DNA of 35,734 nt from CAIYWZ01 sp964497925 (GCA_964497925.1 CAZCFE010000012.1:1-35734), one strand, 5' to 3'. Shown: positions 1 through 8,818, counted from the stretch's first letter. Notes: generated by a model not told the origin, from the letters alone. Translations and numbers: made by a program.

Positions 1-17
1 ATCCTCGTTTTATTCTC

Positions 18-46
18 ATTCTATCATACTTTATTAAATTTCTCAA
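18..46 (-). promoter_or_regulatory. Putative sigma70-type promoter reading out of the window
   Basis: On the minus strand a TTGAGA -35 box (41-46) is followed after 17 bases by a TAGAAT -10 box (18-23). It would transcribe leftwards, divergent from the rimP operon, into a gene outside the window. No coding start with a ribosome binding site can be confirmed in the remaining 17 bases. Prediction from consensus and spacing only. Confidence 0.35.
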
Positions 47-127
47 CAGAACCTAGTTGTATCTTTTAAAAATTTTTATATGGATGCAATTAAAATCAGG
101 GGGTGAATACAATTTTAAATAATTATA

Positions 128-156
128 TTGCATAATATTCTTGTTTCTTTTATAAT
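128..156 (+). promoter_or_regulatory. Promoter of the rimP-nusA-infB-rbfA operon
   Basis: TTGCAT (128-133) and a perfect TATAAT (151-156) are separated by exactly 17 bases, a near-ideal housekeeping promoter. The predicted transcription start is near 163, giving a leader of about 75 nt before rimP that contains the hairpin at 190-219. No other gene lies between this promoter and rimP. In Escherichia coli the equivalent operon begins with a metY tRNA, which is not seen here. Confidence 0.7.
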
Positions 157-189
157 CTAAATTATATTAAATAATAGAGAGAATGCCTT

Positions 190-219
190 AAAAGGGTGGC
201 TCAAAAGCCTCCCTTTTTT
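190..219 (+). terminator. Terminator-like leader hairpin (possible attenuator) before rimP
   Basis: A stem of 4 bp, one T-T mismatch and 7 bp (190-201 with 206-217) closes a CAAA loop and ends in a run of T to 219. It has the shape of an intrinsic terminator but lies downstream of the rimP promoter and 19 bases before the rimP ATG, with no upstream gene to terminate. This position suggests attenuation of the operon, which encodes the termination factor NusA. That role is inference. Confidence 0.6.
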
Positions 220-237
220 GTTATAGAAGTGGTTAAA

Positions 238-741
238 ATGAGTAGCACAGAAAGAATAGAAGAAATTATTACGCCGTCCTTAACGCAAGAAGGATATGGT
301 ATTGTAAGGATGAATTTAAATGGCGCGCGCGGCAGTTCAACATTGCAAATTTTGATTGAAAAATTAAATAATGAGCCCGTAAGTGTTGGTGATTGTGTGT
401 CAGTTAATAGAATGATTTCTGTTCTTTTGGATGTGGAAGATCCAATTGATGGGGCTTATCATTTAGAGGTTAGCTCTCCTGGCGTCGAACGTCCTTTGGT
501 GAAGCTTGCTGATTTTGATCGTTTTAAAAACAAAAAAGTAAAAATTGAGCTTAAAGAAGCCGTTGGTGGACGTAAAAAATTCAAAGGGCTGTTAAAAGGG
601 GTGCAAGATGATAATATCATTTTGGATGCTATTGATTTAAGCGGAGAAGAGACAGAATCTTTTTCTTTTGCGCATGATGATATTCAAAAAGCCAATCTTG
701 TGTTTGAAATGTTTATGGATAAAGTGGGGAAAACAAAATGA
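238..741 (+). CDS. rimP: Ribosome maturation factor RimP
   Basis: RimP is needed for late maturation of the 30S ribosomal subunit. The 167-residue product has the family features: an N-terminal domain with the LEVSSPGVERPL stretch followed by a small beta-rich C-terminal domain. The ATG at 238 is chosen because an upstream in-frame GTG at 196 lies inside the leader hairpin, while 238 follows a GAAGTGG-type purine stretch and gives the usual family length. The stop overlaps the nusA start in an ATGA arrangement, so the two genes are probably translationally coupled. Its place ahead of nusA and infB is the classic arrangement and supports the assignment. Confidence 0.95.
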   Translation: MSSTERIEEIITPSLTQEGYGIVRMNLNGARGSSTLQILIEKLNNEPVSVGDCVSVNRMISVLLDVEDPIDGAYHLEVSSPGVERPLVKLADFDRFKNKKVKIELKEAVGGRKKFKGLLKGVQDDNIILDAIDLSGEETESFSFAHDDIQKANLVFEMFMDKVGKTK

Positions 742-2231
742 TAAAGCATGAAGTTTTGATGGTTGCAGATATTGTAGCTCGTGATAAAGGTATTGAAAAA
801 AAAGAAGTTTTGGCCGCGATTGAAGAAGCAATTGAAAAAGCTGGGAAAGCTAAATACGGACAAGAACATGATATTCGTGCCCATATTGATTCTGAAAGTG
901 GCCATATTCGTTTGGTTCGTCATTTAACAGTTGTGGAAGAAGTCTTAGAGCCTAACACAGAGCTTACTCTCAAAGAAGCACATCGTTTTGATGCTAATGC
1001 TGTTCTTGGAACAGTGATTGAGGAAGATTTGCCTCCGATTGATTTTGGCCGTGTTGCTGCCCAAACTGCAAAGCAGGTGATTTATCAAAAAGTCCGTGAT
1101 GCTGAACGTTTGAAGCAATTCAATGAATTCAAAGACCGTGTTGGCGAGATTATCAATGGCACAGTCAAGCGCGTTGAGTATGGAAATGTGTTTATTGAAA
1201 TTGGCAGAAGTGAAGGTTTTTTGAGAAAAGATGAGCTGATTGCAAGAGAGTCTTTTAGGGTAGGTGACCGTATTAGGGCTGTGATTGTTGATGTGAAGAA
1301 CGAGCTTCGAGGGCCTCAGATCTTTTTATCCAGGATTAGTCCTTTGTTTCTGGCAAAGCTCTTTGCTCAAGAAGTTCCTGAAATTTATGACCATGAGATT
1401 GAGATTAAAGCTGTTGCAAGAGACCCAGGTTCAAGAGCAAAAATGGCCGTTTATACAACCGACCCATCCATTGATCCAGTTGGAACATGTGTGGGGGTTC
1501 GCGGATCACGTGTTCAAGCTGTTGTTGCTGAATTGCAAGGTGAAAAAATTGATATTATTGTTTGGTCTCCAAATATTGCAACATTTGTTGTGAATGCTTT
1601 GACTCCAGCTGAAGTTTCTAAAATTGTTTTGAATGAAGAAACGCGCCGTGCTGAAATCGTTGTGGCCGAAGACCAATTAAGTCTTGCCATTGGAAGACGT
1701 GGTCAAAATGTTCGTTTAACATCCCAATTAACAGGATGGAATGTTGATATCATTAGTGAAGATGAAGATGCAAAACGTCGCCAGAAAGAATTTGCACTTA
1801 AATCAGCTTTGTTTATTGAAGCCTTGGATGTTGATGAGATGATCGCTCAACTTTTGTTCACTGAAGGTTTTGAAAAAATTGAGGATATCGCGTATGCTGA
1901 CCCTAGAGAGCTTATCTCAATTGAAGGCTTTGATGAGGATGTTGCATCAGAACTCCAGAACAGAGCTATTGAATATTTAAAAAGAAGAGACACTGATTTT
2001 GATAAGAAAATTGGTGAACTAGGGATTGCTGAGACAGAATTTGATAGTATTCCAGGGCTAACAAAAGAGCATGTTTTGACTTTGGCCGAAAATGGAATTA
2101 AAGTTTTGGATGATTTGGCTGATTTATCGGGTGATGAATTGGTTGATTTTATTGGTAAATATGGTGTAAATTATACACAAGCAAATGAAATCATTATGGC
2201 TGCAAGAGCTCATTGGTTTGATGCAGAATAA
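738..2231 (+). CDS. nusA: Transcription termination/antitermination factor NusA
   Basis: NusA binds RNA polymerase and nascent RNA and modulates pausing, intrinsic termination and antitermination. The 497-residue product is full length: an N-terminal polymerase-binding domain (about 1-130), an S1 domain (about 136-200), two KH domains with loops GVRGSRV (about 253-259) and GRRGQNV (about 319-325), and two C-terminal helix-hairpin-helix acidic repeats (about 365-490). The start at 738 overlaps the rimP stop by ATGA; a second in-frame ATG at 759 is possible and would remove seven residues. infB follows after only 16 bases, so the ylxR gene often found between them is missing. The leader hairpin at 190-219 could make this operon responsive to NusA level. 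Confidence 0.96.
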   Translation: MIKHEVLMVADIVARDKGIEKKEVLAAIEEAIEKAGKAKYGQEHDIRAHIDSESGHIRLVRHLTVVEEVLEPNTELTLKEAHRFDANAVLGTVIEEDLPPIDFGRVAAQTAKQVIYQKVRDAERLKQFNEFKDRVGEIINGTVKRVEYGNVFIEIGRSEGFLRKDELIARESFRVGDRIRAVIVDVKNELRGPQIFLSRISPLFLAKLFAQEVPEIYDHEIEIKAVARDPGSRAKMAVYTTDPSIDPVGTCVGVRGSRVQAVVAELQGEKIDIIVWSPNIATFVVNALTPAEVSKIVLNEETRRAEIVVAEDQLSLAIGRRGQNVRLTSQLTGWNVDIISEDEDAKRRQKEFALKSALFIEALDVDEMIAQLLFTEGFEKIEDIAYADPRELISIEGFDEDVASELQNRAIEYLKRRDTDFDKKIGELGIAETEFDSIPGLTKEHVLTLAENGIKVLDDLADLSGDELVDFIGKYGVNYTQANEIIMAARAHWFDAE

Positions 2232-2247
2232 TTGAAAGGTAAAAGTA

Positions 2248-4686
2248 ATGACTGACGACACTAAGGACACACAAGAGCGCAAGCCTTTAACCCTAAAAAC
2301 ACTGAGTTTGAAAAAAAATTCTGATCAAACTGAGCAAGTGCGTCAGAGCTTTTCTCATGGAAGATCAAAATCTGTAACTGTTGAAGTTGTTAAGAAGAAA
2401 CGCACATCTTCTTCTGATAGGTCCAACGATCCTTTAATGCAAGGGAACAAATTGAATTCACAAGAGCTTGAAACACGCATAAAAGCACTTCAATCTGCAA
2501 TTCAAGAGCAAGAAAACAGGACTGAGGCTTCTGATCATGTTGAAGATATTATCACATCTCAGCATGCGCAAAAACCAATTATCAAAGATGAAGAGGTTGT
2601 TGCGGTTTCTCCTGTAGATGACCTTGATATTTTAAAAACACCTGTTGTTAAACAAAAAGAGGTGCGTAAGTTTGATGATGAATTTACGCCTCCTAAAAAA
2701 ACGGTGCCGCTTCGTGATGAAGAGGCTGAGCATAAAAAAACTGCAGCATTAAAGCGTGATGCTGGATTTAAAAATATCAGTAAAGGATCTATGAATTCTT
2801 TATTGCAAACCAAGGATGATGAAGAGAGCGCTTCTGGATTTGCTGTTAAGCGTAGATCTCAAGCATCCATGCAACGCGCAAGAGCCAAGCATCGCAATAA
2901 AATGCAAGGACAACAAGAACCTCAAGCAAAAGTTTTACGTGAAGTTGTTTTGCCAGAAGCCATTAGTGTTCAAGATTTGGCTAACCGTATGGCTGAAAGG
3001 GCAGGGGATGTTGTTAAGTCCTTGATGAAAATGGGTGTTATGGCAACGATTAATCAAATTATTGATGCTGACACTGCTGAGTTAATTGCTCAAGAATTCG
3101 GTCATAAAGTCAAACGTGTAGCTGATTCTGATGTTGAAATTGGCATTGATAACGCACCTGATAGGGACGAGGATATTATATCAAGAGCTCCTGTTGTAAC
3201 TGTTATGGGGCACGTTGATCACGGAAAAACATCTCTTTTAGATGCTTTAAGATCAACAGATGTTGTGTCTTCAGAAGCAGGAGGAATTACTCAACATATT
3301 GGCGCGTATCAAGTGACGATGAGCACAGGGCAAAAAATTACTTTTATTGACACCCCAGGACACGCAGCTTTCACAGAGATGCGCGCGCGAGGTGCTAATG
3401 TGACAGATGTTGTTGTGCTTGTTGTTGCGGCTGATGATGGGATTAAAGAGCAGACAGTTGAAGCTATTCGTCATGCTAAAGCTGCAGGCGTTCCAATTGT
3501 GGTTGCAATTAATAAGATAGACAAGCCTGGAGCCGATCCAGAGCGCGTAAAGCAAGAAATGCTTATGCATGAATTGATCGTTGAGGAATTGGGTGGTGAT
3601 GTTTTAGCAATTCCTGTGTCGGCAAAAAAGCGTTTAAATCTTGAAAAATTAGAAGAAGCTATTTTGCTTCAATCTGAAGTTTTAGATCTTAAAGCAAACC
3701 CAGAAAGATCCGCAAAAGGTGTGATCGTTGAAGCTCGCCTTGAAAAAGGAAGAGGGTCTGTTGCGACTGTTTTAATTCAGGCTGGAACTTTGCGTGTTGG
3801 GGATATTTTTGTAGCAGGAAACGAATGGGGTAAAGTTCGAGCTCTTGTGGATGATCATGGAAATAAGATTGAAAAAGCCTTACCATCGATGCCTGTTGAG
3901 GTGTTAGGGTTTGAAAAGACTCCTCAAGCAGGTGATGATTTAATTGTTGTGGAAAGTGAATCAAAAGCGCGAGAAATTTCAGATTTTAGAAGTAGACGCA
4001 AAAAAGATGCATTAAGCGCTGCAAAAACAGAAATATTTAAAAATATGTTTGCAAATATTGGTGAAGGTCAAAAGAAAGAGCTTAGCGTTGTGATTAAATC
4101 AGACGTGGGCGGGTCACTCGAGGCAATTTGTGCAAGCTTGAGTAAACTTGCAAATGATGAAGTAATGGTGAGAGTTCTTCATGGGGCTGTTGGAGGAATC
4201 ACAGAAAGTGATGTTACTTTGGCAAAGGCGTCCCAAGCTCTTGTTGTTGGGTTTAATGTCAGGGCAAACCCTCAAGCACGAGATATGGCAAAACGTGATG
4301 GGATTGAGATTCGTTATTATTCAATTATTTATGATGTTATTGATGATGCCAAAGCAATTTTATCAGGAATGTTATCTCCAACTCTGAAAGAAAACTACTT
4401 GGGTATGGCCCAAATGCGTCAGATTTTCCAAATTCCAAAGGTTGGGAAAATTGCAGGTTGTATGATCACAGATGGTCTTATTAAGCGCGGTGAAAAAGTC
4501 AGGCTTTTGCGTGATAACGTCGTGATTCATGAAGGAACCTTGAAAACTTTGAAGCGTTTTAAAGACGAAGTTAAAGAAGTTAAAGAAGGTTTTGAATGTG
4601 GCGTAGCTTTTGAGAATTATTCCGATATCAGAGAAGGTGATATGGTGGAATGTTTTGAAATTCAAGAAATCAAAAGAACGCTGTAA
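2248..4686 (+). CDS. infB: Translation initiation factor IF-2
   Basis: IF-2 is the GTPase that brings initiator tRNA to the 30S subunit and promotes subunit joining. The 812-residue protein has a charged, low-complexity N-terminal third opening with the KTLSLKK...RQSFSHGRSK-type sequence typical of alphaproteobacterial IF-2, then an IF2_N domain (about 225-275). The G domain has G1 GHVDHGKT starting at residue 321, G3 DTPGH at 368 and G4 NKID at 422, followed by domains II, III and IV to the end. The ATG at 2248 has an AAAGG ribosome binding site. It lies in the rimP-nusA-infB-rbfA operon, 10 bases before rbfA. No anomalies. Confidence 0.97.
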   Translation: MTDDTKDTQERKPLTLKTLSLKKNSDQTEQVRQSFSHGRSKSVTVEVVKKKRTSSSDRSNDPLMQGNKLNSQELETRIKALQSAIQEQENRTEASDHVEDIITSQHAQKPIIKDEEVVAVSPVDDLDILKTPVVKQKEVRKFDDEFTPPKKTVPLRDEEAEHKKTAALKRDAGFKNISKGSMNSLLQTKDDEESASGFAVKRRSQASMQRARAKHRNKMQGQQEPQAKVLREVVLPEAISVQDLANRMAERAGDVVKSLMKMGVMATINQIIDADTAELIAQEFGHKVKRVADSDVEIGIDNAPDRDEDIISRAPVVTVMGHVDHGKTSLLDALRSTDVVSSEAGGITQHIGAYQVTMSTGQKITFIDTPGHAAFTEMRARGANVTDVVVLVVAADDGIKEQTVEAIRHAKAAGVPIVVAINKIDKPGADPERVKQEMLMHELIVEELGGDVLAIPVSAKKRLNLEKLEEAILLQSEVLDLKANPERSAKGVIVEARLEKGRGSVATVLIQAGTLRVGDIFVAGNEWGKVRALVDDHGNKIEKALPSMPVEVLGFEKTPQAGDDLIVVESESKAREISDFRSRRKKDALSAAKTEIFKNMFANIGEGQKKELSVVIKSDVGGSLEAICASLSKLANDEVMVRVLHGAVGGITESDVTLAKASQALVVGFNVRANPQARDMAKRDGIEIRYYSIIYDVIDDAKAILSGMLSPTLKENYLGMAQMRQIFQIPKVGKIAGCMITDGLIKRGEKVRLLRDNVVIHEGTLKTLKRFKDEVKEVKEGFECGVAFENYSDIREGDMVECFEIQEIKRTL

Positions 4687-4696
4687 GGGGTTATTT

Positions 4697-5065
4697 GTGA
4701 AAAAAGGAAAGAAAAAGCCAGAAGCTCCAAGTCACCGCACATTGCGTGTTGGCGAAGAAATGAAACATATTCTGGCCACTATTTTTATGCGAGAAGAAGT
4801 TGCAATTGCTGGCGTCAATACAATGATGCTCACTGTTACAGAAGTTCGGGCGATGCCTGATCTTAAAACGGCAATTGTGTATGTTATGACCTTAAACGGG
4901 GAACGTGTGGATGAGGTGATTGGGCTTTTAGAGGAGAACAATTACCTTATTCGTATGGCTCTTGCAAAACAACTTACGCTGAAATTCACTCCTTCATTGA
5001 AATTCTTAAAAGACACAACTTTTGATGAAGCATCCAAAATTAGCGCGCTTTTAAGAGGCCTTTAA
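4697..5065 (+). CDS. rbfA: Ribosome-binding factor A
   Basis: RbfA is a small KH-like protein that binds the 30S subunit near helix 1 of 16S rRNA and helps its maturation and cold adaptation. The product is 122 residues and carries the family core RVGEEMKHILA...TVTEVRAMPDLKTAIVYV. No ATG fits: an in-frame ATG at 4610 would run 77 bases into infB and add an unrelated peptide. The GTG at 4697 directly follows an AAGGGG ribosome binding site next to the infB stop and is therefore chosen. Downstream truB, the common next gene, is absent; the last 15 bases overlap the 3' end of the convergent alkD-like gene. Confidence 0.93.
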   Translation: MKKGKKKPEAPSHRTLRVGEEMKHILATIFMREEVAIAGVNTMMLTVTEVRAMPDLKTAIVYVMTLNGERVDEVIGLLEENNYLIRMALAKQLTLKFTPSLKFLKDTTFDEASKISALLRGL

Positions 5066-5740
5066 ATACCTTTGACGCAAGTCTTCTGGGAATTTTTCAA
5101 TAGCATATCGGAGCATCGTTCGAGGCATTCTTGGTCCATGCTGATCTAAAAAACAAGTTAAAGCATTTATGTCTTTTTTTCCTGCCTCACGTAGCATCCA
5201 TCCGCAAGCTTTATGAATTAGGTCATGTTCATCTTTTAAAAGTGTTTGCGTAAGAGAAAAAGTCCATTCCAACATTTCTTTTTTAATAAAATACCATGTT
5301 GCAACGATAGAGATTCTTCTTTCCCACAGGACATTTGAATGCACAAGCTCTGTTAATAAGGTTTTATCTTTTTCAAATAAGTGAGCGCCTATAATCAGAT
5401 GAGCAGAAGCATCAACTAAATTCCAGTTATTAACATACTTTAAATTTTGAGTATAAAAATCATAAACTTGATTTGGTTCTTTTTTGTATTGATGCACCAA
5501 AATAATTAAGGCCAATAAGCGTTCCTCATTGATAGAAGAGCTTAGAAATTCAAGAATATTACCAAATGTGAGCTGAGAATAATCTTTTGCAATCTTTCGT
5601 AAATCGGGAACTTTAACTCCCATGAATTGGTCATGGTGTGCATAATCAAGAGGACCTGTCTTGAAATAAACCCCTTTAGAGGGTGGGGTATTTTCTGCAT
5701 ATTGAGATAAGGTGGATCTGATTTCTTGAATTATACTCAT
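5051..5740 (-). CDS. DNA alkylation repair protein, AlkD-like HEAT-repeat family
   Basis: The 229-residue all-helical protein matches the DNA alkylation repair (AlkD/AlkC-type, PF08713) family. Features include FMGVKVPDLRKIAK near the N-terminus, NNWNLVDASAHLIIG in the middle, VLWERRISIVATWYFIK, and DLIHKACGWMLREAGK toward the C-terminus. Members use HEAT-like repeats to grip DNA and excise bulky or cationic alkylated bases. Its ATG overlaps the stop of the upstream secreted-protein gene (ATGA), so both are probably one transcript. Its 3' end overlaps rbfA by 15 bases. The family call is firm; the exact substrate is not deducible. Confidence 0.85.
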   Translation of the reverse strand: MSIIQEIRSTLSQYAENTPPSKGVYFKTGPLDYAHHDQFMGVKVPDLRKIAKDYSQLTFGNILEFLSSSINEERLLALIILVHQYKKEPNQVYDFYTQNLKYVNNWNLVDASAHLIIGAHLFEKDKTLLTELVHSNVLWERRISIVATWYFIKKEMLEWTFSLTQTLLKDEHDLIHKACGWMLREAGKKDINALTCFLDQHGPRMPRTMLRYAIEKFPEDLRQRYLKAS

Positions 5741-6522
5741 TTTTTTCTGCTTAATCCTTGGGCTCTATTTTTCCAGTAATTCATAGCTTCTTGATCAAGT
5801 TGAGAGCTTTCCAAAAGGGCTTCAATTGCTTGAATTACAAAAATTTTAGAATATTCTTTTGAATTGCACAGTACATTGATCATCATTTCTTTTTGCAAGA
5901 CGTCAACTTGTGGGTTTTTGCAGGCGGTGATGACCAATTCGCTGATTAAGGGGATTAAAGCTTCTATTGTGTTAACTTCTATGGAAGCAGCATTTCTGAG
6001 GGAAGCTGTTGCTCCGTAATTTGAGCAAGGGATATAAGTTTTGATTGTTTTTTTTAGCTTTTGAATGGATTTAAAATCCTTTAAAATTGGAAAAGGTTTT
6101 CTAAGGTTTGATTGTTTCGTTTTTTCATTATAAAAGCATAAATCAAAGGTGTTTTTTTGCCAAGAAATTCTGTTTTTGGTGTAATCATTAAAATTTCTAT
6201 AATCTGTGAGAATATACTGCACTAAAATTTCAATTTCTTCTTTGATAGTACCTCTCATAGAGGAATTCTTCTTATTTAAATCGTCATTCCAATCACTGAT
6301 TAAACCCTCCAAGCTTTCATGATGCTTAAGGTGAATTTCAGGATGTATTGCTGTATGTGCCTGATTGTAATGGCATAAAGAAAAAGGCCAAAAAATAGGT
6401 TGCTCAGAGCTGCCAAAAGCTGATGTTGCGGATAAAAAAATACAAGTTAAAAGGCTGTTTTTCAATTTTTGTGTTCCTCTCTTTAATATTGATTGTTTTT
6501 TATATATCATATTTCGAATCAT
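5737..6522 (-). CDS. Secreted protein of unknown function
   Basis: I do not recognise this protein. With the start at 6522 it has 261 residues: a basic N-terminus (KKQSILKRGTQKLK), a hydrophobic stretch LLTCIFLSATSAFG that looks like a signal peptide, then a mostly helical mature part with few cysteines and no motif I know. In-frame ATGs exist at 6567, 6522 and 6510; none has a clear Shine-Dalgarno, and the two shorter forms give a more normal signal peptide. The stop overlaps the alkD-like ATG, suggesting cotranscription although the products would act in different compartments. It is divergent from the DEAD-box helicase gene. Confidence 0.7.
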   Translation of the reverse strand: MIRNMIYKKQSILKRGTQKLKNSLLTCIFLSATSAFGSSEQPIFWPFSLCHYNQAHTAIHPEIHLKHHESLEGLISDWNDDLNKKNSSMRGTIKEEIEILVQYILTDYRNFNDYTKNRISWQKNTFDLCFYNEKTKQSNLRKPFPILKDFKSIQKLKKTIKTYIPCSNYGATASLRNAASIEVNTIEALIPLISELVITACKNPQVDVLQKEMMINVLCNSKEYSKIFVIQAIEALLESSQLDQEAMNYWKNRAQGLSRKK

Positions 6523-6579
6523 ATAATGTTGCTTTTTTGCAACACAGGGTGGAGAAAAAAAATCCATTCATGCATCAGC

Positions 6580-6607
6580 TTGATTTTTTGGGTGGTTAGG
6601 GTATACT
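6580..6607 (+). promoter_or_regulatory. Putative promoter of the helicase-bdhA operon
   Basis: TTGATT (6580-6585) and TATACT (6602-6607) are 16 bases apart, predicting a start near 6614. This would leave almost no leader for an ATG at 6622 but a leader of about 47 nt for the ATG at 6661, and is one reason to prefer the latter. The GTATAC core is palindromic and may also serve as part of a minus-strand -10 for the divergent gene. Confidence 0.45.
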
Positions 6608-6660
6608 TAATTTCATAAATTATGATCAATCATTTAAAAGTGGAAATTTTTTCAATCAAT

Positions 6661-8019
6661 ATGTTGTTTAACCAGCTAAAACTTCCTGCTCATCTTCTAG
6701 AAATACTAGAGAGCATTTCATATAAAGTACCAACACCTATTCAAGCGCAAGCGATTCCAATTTTATTGGAAGGGTCTGATTTGTTGGCGTGTGCCCAAAC
6801 TGGAACAGGTAAAACAGCAGCTTATTGTTTGCCGCTTTTAAGCTATTTGCATAACGGGAGATCAAAACCTAAGATGCCCCGTGCAATTACGCTTGTTCCA
6901 ACCAGAGAACTTGCTGCTCAAGTTGTAGCAGAGCTTGAAAAATTCTCTACAACTCAAAAGTTTAAAGTTGTTCAAGTTATTGGTGGCGAAGGCATGATGG
7001 AGCAAGAAAAAGCATTAATGAAAATGGTTGATGTCATTGTGGCAACTCCTGGAAGATTGCTTGATTTTTTGACTAAGGGCAAGCTGATTTTAAATGAAGT
7101 GAAGTTTTTCGTGCTTGATGAGGCCGATAAAATGCTGGATATGGGATTTTTAGAAGATGTTGAAAAAATCATGGCGTATTTGCCAAAAACACGCCAAACA
7201 ACTCTTTTTTCGGCGACATTTTCAAATCCAATTTTAAATTTATCTAAAAAATTGCTGAATTCTCCCAAAGAAGTAATGATTTCACCAACAGCAACAACCG
7301 CAAGTACTGTGACGCAGTATTTTGTGAATTCGTCGGCAAAAACGAAATCATTAGACTTGAAAAAATTACTTGAAAAAGAAAAAATTGAATCAAGCATTAT
7401 TTTTTGTAACAGGAAAAGAGATATTCAAGGTCTTTCAAAGAATCTTGAAAAATGGGGATATAAAGTTGGGGAATTGCATGGTGATTTGACCCAAGCCCTT
7501 AGAACGCAAACATGGAAAGCATTCAAAGAAAATGAAATTCAATTCTTGATTGCATCAGATGTTGCTGCGCGAGGTTTGGATTCAGAAGGGCTTGATGTTG
7601 TCATCAACTACGATGTCCCCAATACATCAGATGATTATGTTCACAGAATTGGACGCACAGGAAGAGCTGGGAAAGAAGGAAAATCTTATACGCTTTGCAT
7701 GAGCACAGATAAAAAGACACTTTTTGAAATTGAAAAAATAATTAAGTCTGCCCTCAAGTTTGTTATTTTGGATGAAGAAAAGAAAAAACCACTTCTTGCT
7801 AAAAAAGAAAAAAAGACTCCTGTAAAAGCAATTGAGGCAGAAACACCAGTTATAATAGTTGAAGAAGAAAAGCCAAAAGCTCGAGTCTTGCCTAAAATTC
7901 AAACATCAAAACTTCCAAAACCAAATAAAGATGGTCATATTATTTTGATTGAAGATGAACATGTTAATAAAAAAGGGTTTGGAGACGTTATTCCATCTTT
8001 CATGAAAACGGTGTGGTAA
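6661..8019 (+). CDS. DEAD-box ATP-dependent RNA helicase, RhlE-like
   Basis: This 452-residue protein unwinds or remodels RNA duplexes. It contains all helicase motifs: a Q motif around YKVPTPIQAQAIP (21-33), motif I AQTGTGKT (45-52), Ia PTRELA, Ib TPGRLLD, motif II DEAD (153-156), motif III SAT (184-186) and motif VI HRIGRTGR (328-335). The tail is lysine-rich and low in complexity, as in RhlE-type ribosome-assembly or degradosome helicases. The ATG at 6661 starts the conserved Q-motif region; a 6622 ATG would add 13 residues and sit too close to the predicted transcription start. bdhA follows after 11 bases, so they probably form an operon. The RhlE subfamily is likely, not certain. Confidence 0.93.
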   Translation: MLFNQLKLPAHLLEILESISYKVPTPIQAQAIPILLEGSDLLACAQTGTGKTAAYCLPLLSYLHNGRSKPKMPRAITLVPTRELAAQVVAELEKFSTTQKFKVVQVIGGEGMMEQEKALMKMVDVIVATPGRLLDFLTKGKLILNEVKFFVLDEADKMLDMGFLEDVEKIMAYLPKTRQTTLFSATFSNPILNLSKKLLNSPKEVMISPTATTASTVTQYFVNSSAKTKSLDLKKLLEKEKIESSIIFCNRKRDIQGLSKNLEKWGYKVGELHGDLTQALRTQTWKAFKENEIQFLIASDVAARGLDSEGLDVVINYDVPNTSDDYVHRIGRTGRAGKEGKSYTLCMSTDKKTLFEIEKIIKSALKFVILDEEKKKPLLAKKEKKTPVKAIEAETPVIIVEEEKPKARVLPKIQTSKLPKPNKDGHIILIEDEHVNKKGFGDVIPSFMKTVW

Positions 8020-8030
8020 AGGAGAATTTC

Positions 8031-8804
8031 ATGTCTAAAGTCGCGCTTATTACAGGATCAACCAGTGGTATCGGAAAAGCAATAGCGCACAAGTTTGCTC
8101 AAGAAGGGGTAAATGTTGCATTAAATGGCTTTGGCGATGAGATTCAAATACAAAATCAAATGAAAGAACTTGAAAAAGTTGGCGTAAAAGCAGCTTATTT
8201 TTCTGCAAATTTAATGAATTCTGGCGAATGTAAAACATTAATTCAGAAAGTTCATGCGCATTTTGGAACTCTTGATATTTTGGTCAATAATGCTGGTATG
8301 CAATATGTTGCCCCGCTTGAAGATTTTCCAGATGAGAAATGGGAAAATGTTATATCTCTTGATTTATCCAGTGCTTTTTATACAACAAAAACAGCTCTTC
8401 CATTCATGCGTGAAAAAGGATGGGGACGTATTATCAATATTGCTTCTGCGCACGGAGTTGTGGGGTCAATTCATAAAGCCGCTTATGTTGCCGCAAAACA
8501 TGGTCTTGTAGGGCTTACAAAGGTTACAGCGCTTGAAACTGCCGTTGAGGACATAACATGCAATGTCGTTTGTCCTGGCTTTGTATACACTCCATTGGTT
8601 CAGGACCAAATCATTAAAAAAGCACAAGAAGAAAATATCCCCTTGGAACAGGCAAAAACAGACTTTGTCTGTCAGAAACATCCATCCAAGTCTTTCGTTA
8701 CTATGGAGGACTTAGCAGAGCTTGTGTTTTTCTTGAGCAGAGATTGTGCAAAAGAAATTAGAGGCGCTTCTTATGTGATGGATGGTGCCTGGACTGCAAA
8801 TTAA
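8031..8804 (+). CDS. bdhA: 3-hydroxybutyrate dehydrogenase (SDR family)
   Basis: It interconverts (R)-3-hydroxybutyrate and acetoacetate with NAD(H), linking polyhydroxybutyrate or ketone-body use to acetyl-CoA. The 257-residue protein is a classical short-chain dehydrogenase: cofactor loop GSTSGIG (9-15), NNAG (86-89), catalytic Ser139, Tyr152 and Lys156. The specific signature of this enzyme is also present: NNAGMQYVAP with Gln91, IASAHG with His141, Lys149 before YVAAKHG, CPGFVYTPLV, and a C-terminal DGAWTAN. The ATG at 8031 has a GGAG site seven bases upstream; an overlapping GTG at 8013 is rejected. It follows the helicase gene by 11 bases. No polyhydroxybutyrate genes are visible nearby. 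Confidence 0.92.
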   Translation: MSKVALITGSTSGIGKAIAHKFAQEGVNVALNGFGDEIQIQNQMKELEKVGVKAAYFSANLMNSGECKTLIQKVHAHFGTLDILVNNAGMQYVAPLEDFPDEKWENVISLDLSSAFYTTKTALPFMREKGWGRIINIASAHGVVGSIHKAAYVAAKHGLVGLTKVTALETAVEDITCNVVCPGFVYTPLVQDQIIKKAQEENIPLEQAKTDFVCQKHPSKSFVTMEDLAELVFFLSRDCAKEIRGASYVMDGAWTAN

Positions 8805-8818
8805 AAATAAGAATGTAG

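Noticed and set aside
1..127. Possible tRNA or gene end upstream of rimP
   Set aside because: No cloverleaf, no metY equivalent and no open frame of useful length; only promoter-like sequences are visible.
3271..3570. Minus-strand frame opposite infB
   Set aside because: Lies entirely inside the conserved GTPase domain of IF-2; shadow frame.
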